This document shows, piece after piece, positions 21,400-30,764 of a DNA stretch of 64,000 bases. Each line of letters begins with the position of its first letter. The first letter of the stretch is position 1. Source of the stretch: Symsagittifera roscoffensis (lineage: Eukaryota > Xenacoelomorpha > Acoela > Convolutidae). The DNA is taken from the NCBI RefSeq assembly GCF_963678635.1, contig NC_087062.1:24760177-24824176 (forward strand), written 5' to 3'. The position numbers were made by a program, and so were the translations under genes. The notes below the pieces were generated by a model. It worked only from the letters and a program-made list of their open reading frames with translations. It ran no database searches and had not been told where the DNA came from.

Positions 21400-24300
21400 T
21401 CAATGTTCCATTTCTTCCTCCTGTGATACTGACTCTGCACTCTCAGTTCCCGTATCCTGCAACACGTCGTTAGCTATCCTGACGCTGCTGGAAGCCGTCC
21501 TCCAACACTTCTGCTCTTCTACCCTCTGTTTGCAACAAGTTAGGGGATCCACGATAGATTCTCTGTTCCTGCAGAAGCTGTTGTGGAGACACAACGTCAC
21601 GTTTCTCTCCAAATCTTCCTTTAACATCTCTGCCTTCTCCTTTCCACTACGTTCACTCGTCCTGGAAATTCTTTTCACAGCGGTGGTCGCTGCATTCCGA
21701 TGAGTCACGAGAGCTCGCTTGAAAGCTCCTGCTCCAAAGTCCAGCTGAAATTAACTGTACACCCTGCCGTGCTTTGACATATGCTTTTTCGCATATTCGT
21801 ACAACCATGCAGTCATGTTAGCTCTGAACCATGGCATCAATCGTTTTCTTGCCCATATCTTCTTCACTCCCATCTTAATGTTTAGAATCTTGCACATTGT
21901 CTCAAAAAGATCTAAATCTTTTAGACAATCTACTTTCCGCAACTGTTCTCTCGTCGGTGCCCCCTGTCTATTATTTTCTCTCACATGAGACTCCAGCCAT
22001 CGTATCGCCATCATAATTCCCACTATCACTATTGTTATGGGCTGTGATGAATCTGGTAAACCCATGGAGAGCTGCTCTCCTGAGTCCCAGATCAACATCA
22101 GATTACTACGCTTGGGATACCACCAAGTCTGCAGCAAGCAGTGGCAGGGAAACTCGTCATGGGTCAACATGATGCTCCTCCAATTACGTTTTCCCGAAGC
22201 TTCCAGTAATGGTTCCACTTCCATCATCACTCGGTGGACTTCATCTTTCTCATCTACTGCATTGTAATCTGTGACAGTTGATCCTCTCTGTTTCTGTCTC
22301 TCAAAGTCACTGAAGTTCCCGCTCACATATCCCATGAACTTCTTTCCTAGTATTGACTCCAATTCTTCCTTGGTTCTCTCTGGAACTGCTGAGAACATCT
22401 TACATAGCAACTCGTAAGACTTCTCGGACATTCTCGCCAGTCTCACATACTTCGGCACTGAGAAGGCTTGATCCACGATCGTTCTCGTACTCTTTACGTC
22501 CACAGCTACGAAATGTACAGGGTATCTGCTCTTGCACATTGGAGCCAATGTCGAACCCACCAAATATCGTGCTCCTGATGGTCTACAATAAGTCTCACTG
22601 TGTCTGATGTTCATTTCCGTCTCGATTGCTTCCCTCCATTTTCCTATTTATTTCTGCTCAGTCTGCAGAACTCCTGGGAATACTTCTACACTGATGGCTG
22701 TGACCATCTCATGTTTCTGTTCCAGATTCAATAGTGACTCTAAAGAACCAAACATGCCGTAGAATCCTAGTGCAGTCACTAGATTCACCTCGGTTCCTCC
22801 ATGGCAATCTGCTACCAGTTCCGTCTCCGTTCTTGCTTTCACACTACGTTTCCAAACAATACCGTCAATTGCTTGTTTGTTTCTCCAGGGTCTTCGCACA
22901 GTCCAGACCTCCACAAACATGACCCTCCAGTCCACAGACTTCCGCCAGACAGCTACCAGGCTTGACCCAGTCTTCTGGTCCCCAGCCAGGCAACTCCACT
23001 TTATCTTCTCTGTTGCTCCTAGAGGCCGTTATCATCACATTATATATGATGTTGAGGTCACGCAGGTTACAGTCTGCATTCAGTTCCCTCTGCACGTCTT
23101 GTGTCGCTCGCAATATTGAGTCAGCGTTGGGACTAGGACACCATGATGGCCTCATCAATTCCCACACTGCCATCAAGCTCGTTCTTAGTAACTCATCTGA
23201 GAATCCCAACCCAAACTCCACTCTTTTATCAGATTTTGGTACGGAAGGTGCAGTCACCTCTTCTTCCAAGACCAGTCCCAATTTGGCCTGTGGATTGTTA
23301 ACGTTCTTAATCGTTACAATTCTGGACGTCCAGAATCTTAGCAACACCGCCTACTCGTAATCGAAGAAGCAATCGCGTATGTCTTCACTCAGGAAAGGGT
23401 TGTACGCACCCTATGATCCCGGATACGTAGCTATACGATCTCTTCTTGATCGGTCCACAGTATTCACTGGATTTCGACAATTTCCCCAAAGATTCTTTAG
23501 CGAGGCTCAGCTCCTTGTTTGAGAATCTCCTGATTTTGTCTATCTTTCTCATGGGTTCTAATTCCTCAGGTTCTTTCATGTTCATCCTCATCGGTTTACT
23601 TTGCTGCATATCCAGCAGTGCTAGCAAGAATAAGGCTTTCGCTCGCTCATCGCCTTCCCTCAACATCTTAACACAAGTGTTCAATGCAGGTACTGAAATC
23701 TGCTCTATCAGGAATCGAATGAAACAGAGAGCGTCTCTTCGCTTCGCACACGCTACTGCTGCTCCCTCTTGGACTATCAGATCCCTCAGGTTCGTCATAA
23801 GGAAAATCTTCTCCTCTTTTGACCTCTTCCTCTCTTCTGAATCATATTCTTCGCGAGTCAGTCCCATCATGCACCAGGCGAACCTGAGTTGTAACTCTGT
23901 TCTTACGTAAGGTACTGCCACGAGAGCATGTATTCTTGGCGTAGTCCTCATTTCTTCTTCGAAATACCTTAATACCACTGCTTTCCATGGAAGGCTCACC
24001 AACTGCTCCATCGTTTCTGCCTGTATCTCAGATGACGCTAAAGTCCCGTACGCCTTCTGCTTGAAGGTGGTGCCTTGCAACATCGTTTCCAGATAACCCT
24101 CCATGGCTTTTTCGTCTTCCAGGGCCATCACATACCCTCTAGCCGAGTTTCGGTATTCTAACATCTCCATGTATCCACCGGTGGGTTCATCTATCGACAC
24201 AGTCTCCGACACTGTTAGTCTGTTATATTCCACTGGTATTAGTTGGCCTGCGACACTTCCCTTTTCGTGATTCATGGAAGATGGCTTAAAGTCTTTCATT

Positions 24301-24422
24301 GTGCTTTCTCCACATTCGCTGAGTATTTCCATTTCCAAGGTTGCTCCAGTCAGAGTGCGGTCACTCCTTTTGGATTTATAACCTGTTGTCTTTATCCCCG
24401 CCATGTGAATGGGTGGCACCAT
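21400..24422 (-). pseudogene. E1 ORF5, unknown ~1,000-residue protein, broken
   Basis: This is homologous along its length to the intact 916-codon ORF at 46,180-48,930. It starts at 24,422 (or at the inner Met, MAGIKTTGYKSK), with the first 345 codons open. At least five lesions follow: a frameshift near 23,400, an in-frame TAG near 23,353, a frameshift near 22,880, an in-frame TAA at 22,648 and an in-frame TAA at 21,751. Conserved stretches include ADCHGGTEVN, PCHCLLQTWWYPKRSNLMLI and the C-terminal LCLHNSFCRNRE followed by CC. The tail after 21,708 is open and extends beyond the stop used in E2. I recognise no domain. Cys/His clusters could bind metal, but spacing fits no known finger. It overlaps the end of the preceding reading frame by about 47 bases. 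Confidence 0.75.
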
Positions 24423-27400
24423 CGCTATCAGTTAACATTTTATCTGTGCCAGGCAGTTGATAATCACCTTGCCCCAAATCCATGACCTCCTCGACTCGTT
24501 TCCTTTTCGCTGAGTTAACAGCTTTCATCAATATCTCTGAATCCACCTTCGTCTTTCCGACTCTCCTCGGCATCACTCTGCTGCCTAACTTCATTTTCAT
24601 CGCATTGATTTTATCAATCACCAATTTTGATCGCATCGTCCCTCTCCTGGTTCTTGACAGATACACCACCTCTCCTTTATCGTCCTGCGGTGTCATCTTG
24701 ATGGGAGAATTCGCTTCACTTTCATCAGTGGCCGAGTCGATCAACAACTCACTCAGTCTCCCTTCACAATCATCAAGCTTGTCAAGGCTTCCCTCATCAA
24801 GGGTTGGTTGAGACCCGTTTTCAGAATGGACTGGGTCCCATAGCTCTGAACCACGGTCCAGACTTCTTCCATAAACGCCACTCTGTCCAATTTGCATCCC
24901 GTCCTACTCTCGTGGTCTCGGTGATGTACTTCCCATTCTTCTTCGGGCAGCGTTCCCAAGAAAAGTACTCTGGCTGAGGCCTCAATTCTTCTCCTCCTAG
25001 GTGATTCCATGAGGATTCTCTGGTCGTTCTTTCTTGAATTGCCAGGAGAGCTGCTCTCCGGCAAATTCCGTTTCATTTCCATAAAGGCTGACGGAGGCTC
25101 CAGTGTCGAGATGCCTTCATCCGCTGGCTCAGTCGTTTCCAACGTATCTGCATTGTTCTCAAGATCACTGAAGATATTGAAATCCAGGCTGGATGTTCCT
25201 CCTGTCGATGCCCTGTCGTCTTCCCCACCAGCTTGATCTTGTTGCACGGGTTCTTCGGCTTGACGGCTTCCTCCCTGTCCGTCATCTCCTTCTGACTTAT
25301 CCTTGTTCCAACTCGAGGGTCCTTGTTCATCATTGTCGGCTTCTTCCGGGAATCTCGATATGAGCAATGTACCGGCCGATCTATCTTCCTCTTCTCCATG
25401 GACCACTTTGATTTCCTCGCAGCCGAAGGGTGCTAGGAAGGTTCTCGTCTGCAGTATTCCTCCCACTTTCATCTCCTGTTTCACACTAGTCAGGATTAAA
25501 GAGGCTTCAGGCAGTTCGGTCCTGCCTCTCATCCTCATCGGAGCTAAGCCTAATCCCGTCCATTCCTCGTCAAATTTTCCAGGCTTGGGAGTCGCGGCGT
25601 TGCTTATTCGCCATCTCGTTGCTTGATCCGTATATGCAAATCGTTTGTATTGTAACACGGCGGCATTTCTCCCTACAAAGTATGGATCCATCGTTCCCAC
25701 GAAATTCCCTATTCTCCTTTCATTGGTTTCGAATGCTCTCAATCTAGGAGTTTGTACCACGGAGACTGCTCCGAGCAACATCATTCTTATCAGAGGGAAT
25801 TCAGGGATTGCCTCCGGCAGCTTCTTGTAATCACCCCAGTCTTTCGTCTCTTCTCTGATATTTATGATATGCTGCAGTGAGACGAGGCACTCTGGTTATT
25901 TCACCATTCGTTTTATCATAGGGTCTCAGATTCCAAAGCTTCGGAAACACTTCAATGTGTCCTCTTTCTACTTCTCCCATGCGATCACGGAAGTGATCGT
26001 CAAAATTGATGACAATCATCTCTGGCTCTGATATTTTCGTAAACAACAGATCTTCACTCATGAGCTCCCGCAATGTGTGCTGCTCACACCAGTTCAGTGT
26101 ACTACCGTCCACTGCTGATATGAGGTTCAGGTGCAGCACCGATCTCCTATATGCTTCCACTTTAACGTCAGGGAACGCAAACGTGACTGCTGGTCCATAG
26201 ATCACCGTCACAAACTCCGTGACTCCTCTGATCAGCGCCAAGGGATCGGTTCTCATAGCCAAGCTCAGATCGGTTAACAGGGGTATGCCTCCAACATGTC
26301 GTCTAACATCTTCCTCTCTTTCAATCGTCTCGTCTTCTCCCGTTCCAAAGCGATTTTGTTGTAAGAGATACTGGATAAGAGTGTGTCTCAGGTCTCTTAT
26401 CTTGTTCCACGAGTCCGTGGATTTCTTCATATCCAAGTTCCTCACTCTCTCTCTCATCTGCTCTGGACAACGTGCCAGCTTCATCAGTCCTCCCAAGTTT
26501 CCGTGGGTAATTGCAATCAATGTCAGAAGTCCGTCTAGCCGCAGGTTCTGGATTCCATCGGTGAGCAGTATCGCCGGTCCTTTCACGAAACTCTCTGCTC
26601 CAAATGTCACGAACAAGGTTATTTGTTCCACTATCGACACTTCCACTACTGCTTGGAGGAATTCTTTTATCAAGTAGTGCGAGATTTTCGGGTAAACTTC
26701 TGCCAAGAAGGACGCGGTCCATCCGGCTCCCAACCCTTCTAGCATGCTGTCTGTCCGTTCAAAGCCTTCCTGTCCCTTCACTTCCTGGGTCCAGAAGGTT
26801 TCCAGAGTAATCTGACACATTCTGTTCACAAATTCGGCGGTTTTTTCCCCAGCATTTTCCGCCAGGTTCACCTCCTTCATCAAGTAGGCATGTATCTTCG
26901 TGATCATCACGGGGCCTTGCTCAAAAGCGTCTGAACCCAATGCCGCTACTCTAGGATTCAGGTGTAGCCACTGGTTGGCTTCCGGCTTGGTTCTCAAAAC
27001 CATCGCCTCCAAGTGAGCTCTCGTCTCTAGTGAAATTTTCCTTCTTGTGTCTTCACCTGCCACTTCCATTGCTCGGAACCATAAGTCGTTGGACATCGCC
27101 GCGATCACTCGATGGTCGTCGTCTACTCCTGGTTTCAGTTTGAGCTGTCGACTAAAATTGAACAGTTCCAACCCCAGCACCTCGTACAACACTAACATGT
27201 GTAGCGCATGGTCCTTGAATCCTCTCATCGCGTTTGAGATATCTGACCACACTGCAGGTAGTTCAGCCTTGAGTGGCCTCAGGTTCTCCATCTCTATCAT
27301 GCGATTCAGGGCTGACATGATCACATCATATTTTCCTTCCGAAAGTAAGGTCACAATCGCATACACAAATTTCAGTCCATCCGAGAGATGTGCATATCCC

Positions 27401-28425
27401 GGAGACAACGCGAATACTATTCTCGGTGTCACTTTGGCGAATGATCCCTCCTTCGTCGCATCCAACACTTCACCCATCGACTCAAGGATATCTTTTATCG
27501 CTGGCCATACAGCGTTCCCTGCCGTTGTAGGATCTCTGAGTCTTCTCAGAAAACCTCTACTGTGTAGATGGTCATTGATGCCAGCAAACACAATCGTAAA
27601 TGGGTTCATGTCCGTCTGCCTTTGTACCCCTATAGCCAGAGATATCGATTGCAGTAGGTCCAGGTCGACCGCTGCCAACATTATGACGTCCGGCCAAAAC
27701 AGAGACTTGGAGGTGTACACGAACTCTGAGTTCGCTACTATCATAATCTTGGCCTTCCTCATTTCTGCTTTGACATAGGCGGCGAAGATGGTCTCACCTT
27801 TCTTTATCGCTATCAATCCGCCGTATCTCTGGGCATCACCATCTTGATTCACTAGTTTTGGGTATATTCTCTCCTTCACATGACCAGGGGGTGAGCTTAG
27901 TTGCTTGAACATCTTCACATGTTGTCCGATCGGTGCGCTTGTCACTAGAAATCTTCCAGGTCTCTCTTCTCGATTCCCTTCATCATGATTCAACCTCACG
28001 TCTTGCAATGGTCTCGCGTTCACTGGACCCATCATGTTGTTAGAAGGCAGTCCCTCTAGGTCAGCAAATCTCAAGGCCGTCGTCGAGCTGAAATTTATGC
28101 TAGCGGCTATCAACCAGTCTACGCCGGTTATCGAGTACAATCTGCTGACGGATAGCGTCGCTCCATTCAGCATCCTCCTTGCATCTTCGATGAAGCTTAC
28201 CCTCTGGAGATCCAGCTTCATTAGCTCGTCTTTGTATACATGCCAGGGAGACGGTATGGGTCTTGACCAGATCAACGAGCCTCTGCCCGGACGTCTCTCC
28301 TCTCGACTGGTACTTGTCGTCTCCGATCTAGTGTCCGATCTAGTGTCCGATCTAGACGTGCCGGCTGTCTCTTCGATTGGGTTGACAGGTCCTATTCTTC
28401 TCCTAGGATGGATGGTCCTCCTCAT
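24376..28425 (-). pseudogene. E1 ORF3/4, large unknown protein with SGNH-like segment
   Basis: An ATG at 28,425 overlaps the stop of the SGNH ORF as ATGA. The frame is open to 25,831 (about 864 codons). A frameshift there moves to 25,784-24,753, and another near 24,770 moves to the tail ending at 24,376. The E2 homologue reads through both sites. The N terminus is Arg/Ser/Thr-rich. Residues about 230-365 (counted from five codons before the ATG) contain IVANSEF, VFAGINDHLHSRGF and LSDGLKFVY, in the order of SGNH blocks I, III and V, but the last block has Lys where the catalytic His should be. This suggests an inactive SGNH fold (inference). The middle is helical and unknown. The last third is acidic (EGDDGQGGSRQAEE) with LFLGTLPEEEWE. 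No family was recognised beyond this. Confidence 0.7.
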
Positions 28426-30350
28426 CGGCGCTTCTCCCAATCGATCCTGTACGTCTGTCCTTTGACCTGGTTCGCTGGAGCTTTGTTGCCTGTAGTTCGT
28501 GACGGCGGGATCGTACCCAAGCGTGTTTCCAGGCTAGGAGGCACAAAGGTGGTAATCACCGCGTCACTCACTGTTCCTTCTTCCTTCAGCGCTCCTGTGT
28601 CAAAGAGTTCTGCTTCCAGCTCGTCCAACCGCTCATGGAAGACTCGATTCAACCAAGCTTGTCCTTCGATACTGTCGAAGTGGATGCCGTCCGTGGTCAG
28701 TCTGGCCTGATCCATAGCTCTCAACTCATGTTCGATGTCCATGAGGATCATTCTTCCGGCGTTCCGACTTGCGAGGTTCCTCAAGATGTTATTCCACCTG
28801 ACGACTCCCTCGTTGTGCCTTCTTCCTGATGCTGTCAGGCTTCTCGTATTCATTGGCACAGTGCAAACGGTCAGTACCGCGCAATTGAATTTCTGCCAGA
28901 GGGTAGTAAACAAACACACCATCATTGACTCCCATAGTGCTTCCTGCTCATCTGAACCTCTGGAGATGTCATTCGTCCCAACTAAGATCATCACATTGGG
29001 GATCCTCCCTGGATTCATCAGTTCCACCATTCGATATAACTGGGCTATCGTCGCGCCTCCAAAGGCCATCACCGTGGTGACCCAGGAGGTCCTCAAATTC
29101 GACAGCACTCTGACCAAGCTGTCTCCCAGTATCAGATGAGATGTCCCGAGTGGTGGTTGCTGCAGGTTTACAGCCGGGCTCCAAGTCGCTCGATTGAAGC
29201 AGGCCCTCGGATCTGTCTCCGGAACTCCCGTGAAATTATATTTCAATTGATTATTCTTTTGCACGTCTATTATGCGAGACACTTTCTTCGCTGGCATCTT
29301 CCGTATTCTTCTCTCTGGGGCCCTCGAGCTCCCCATGAGTGGTGTCACGTCACTTATCCCCTGTCTGATCACGGTCTGGGAGAGTCGTACTCTGCCCGTG
29401 TCGTCAATCGTTCCATAGGGTGCAGTCACCCCGGAACCTGGCGCATTCTTGTTGGCGACCAATCGTCCAGCTGTCTCTATCAGCTTCCTCACTGTCTGTT
29501 CTACGACTGGATCACCCAAGGTGTCACTGGGATCCGGGATCGTCACTCGATTTGTCTCTGTCGGGAGCCGTGTCTCTATTGTTTGACTCATTCCTCGAGG
29601 CATCAAGAGCTCCATCGGGGGCTGCCCACGAGGAATATTCCTTGCAGGTATCACTTTCTCCACGGCCGTTGTCAACGCCATCTGTTCCGATTGCTCTTTG
29701 TAATCCTGCCTCAAGCGCTCAATTTCTTGACCCTGCTTTTTGTTGCAGTCTTCAAACAATTTTCTCCACATGTCTCGGTCTTCCTCCATCTGGAGCATAC
29801 TTTTGGTCATCTCGTCCAGCTCCTTCTCCGTACTTTTCAGTTCATCGTTCATCTCATCCAGATCTTGCATGGTTTGGTTCGTCTGAACCTTCTGTCCTAC
29901 TTTCGCCCTTTTTGGTGGCACAGCTGCCCTCAGTGGTGAACCAGACGAGGTCGCCTCGCTGTTCATCTCCTGATGTATTCTCGTCAGCCCAGGTTTGGGC
30001 TTGGAGGGCATAGGCATCTCACCTGGTTGGTAGGTCCTAGAACTTCCCAATCCAGGCTCATTCGCCAAGTCACTCCCTGAGAGAGCCCCGTTTCTCCACT
30101 TCATCACTCTCATGTTCGGGCGGTCTAGTACTCCCCTTTCTCCATATGCTGCCATCAACAGCACTTCCGTGGGGCGGTCCCCACGGTTGTCATGCCCCAA
30201 GATGTTGATCAGGGCGGTCAGCAACATGACTACCTCTGGGTGCTCCAGAGCGAAGTCTCGATCGATCAGCCGGCGATAGATCGCATCTACCATCGGTCCC
30301 ACATATGCCTCTGCCAGGTCCATCAATTCATCCAAGTTGAAGTTATCCAT
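28422..30350 (-). CDS. E1 ORF2, coiled-coil SGNH hydrolase
   Basis: This is an intact 642-codon frame from ATG at 30,350. Residues 1-120 are conserved with E2 (GDRPTEVLLMAAYGE, then NEPGLG). Residues about 160-225 form a charged coiled coil (DELKSTEKELDEMTKSMLQM). Residues 404-575 are an SGNH/GDSL hydrolase: LILGDSLV with the nucleophile serine at 411, FGGATI (block II glycine), VGTND at 457-461 (block III), and DGIHF with Asp554 and His557 (block V). All catalytic residues are present. SGNH enzymes hydrolyse esters, but the substrate here is unknown. CR1-type LINE ORF1 proteins and some rotifer giant retroelements carry such esterases; I know of no standard Ty3/Gypsy gene of this kind. Translation of the next ORF may be coupled through the ATGA overlap. 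Confidence 0.85.
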   Translation of the reverse strand: MDNFNLDELMDLAEAYVGPMVDAIYRRLIDRDFALEHPEVVMLLTALINILGHDNRGDRPTEVLLMAAYGERGVLDRPNMRVMKWRNGALSGSDLANEPGLGSSRTYQPGEMPMPSKPKPGLTRIHQEMNSEATSSGSPLRAAVPPKRAKVGQKVQTNQTMQDLDEMNDELKSTEKELDEMTKSMLQMEEDRDMWRKLFEDCNKKQGQEIERLRQDYKEQSEQMALTTAVEKVIPARNIPRGQPPMELLMPRGMSQTIETRLPTETNRVTIPDPSDTLGDPVVEQTVRKLIETAGRLVANKNAPGSGVTAPYGTIDDTGRVRLSQTVIRQGISDVTPLMGSSRAPERRIRKMPAKKVSRIIDVQKNNQLKYNFTGVPETDPRACFNRATWSPAVNLQQPPLGTSHLILGDSLVRVLSNLRTSWVTTVMAFGGATIAQLYRMVELMNPGRIPNVMILVGTNDISRGSDEQEALWESMMVCLFTTLWQKFNCAVLTVCTVPMNTRSLTASGRRHNEGVVRWNNILRNLASRNAGRMILMDIEHELRAMDQARLTTDGIHFDSIEGQAWLNRVFHERLDELEAELFDTGALKEEGTVSDAVITTFVPPSLETRLGTIPPSRTTGNKAPANQVKGQTYRIDWEKRR

Positions 30351-30764
30351 TCTATTCTTTCAAGTTCGATTCGGTTTTGATTCAAAGATTTGACTCAAGT
30401 GAGTAATTAAATGATTAATCAGGATCTAAAAAAGAGGTTACGAATATCACACTTGTCAGTTCCATCTTAACATATATCGCCAAAATGCTAAAATTTGCTT
30501 AAAAACAGTTCAGATAAAAAGATATTTTATCCTAAAATTTATTAAAATCAATCGGTCTCTAAAATTTTGGAATTCGACCTAAGATTGGACAGTCCAAACT
30601 TTGGATCTATTCCCAAGATCGTCATTTAGTTGTTCATGGTCACTAACCCCTACTTACCCATGATCTTAATGACCTAACACATAACATAACATAACATAAT
30701 ATAACACACATATCACATATTACATACAACTTAGTCTTTGGCCTAAAACCCTCTCGCACGTCAC
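30351..30764 (-). promoter_or_regulatory. pol-ORF2 intergenic region with conserved splice-acceptor-like site
   Basis: In sense orientation CCTCTTTTTTAG ends at 30,426, followed by ATCCTGATTAATC, about 75 bases before the SGNH start codon. E2 has CTTGTTTTTTAG then ATCTTGATTGATC at the same place (54,394). A pyrimidine tract plus AG conserved in otherwise diverged AT-rich spacer suggests a 3' splice site making a subgenomic mRNA. A simple CATAA-type repeat at 30,680-30,715 is also shared in style with E2. Confidence 0.5.

Noticed and set aside
27047-27778. Plus-strand open frames of 100-270 codons opposite the minus-strand ORFs
   Set aside because: They are antisense shadows of GC-richer coding sequence with no domains, and E1 and E2 do not share them.
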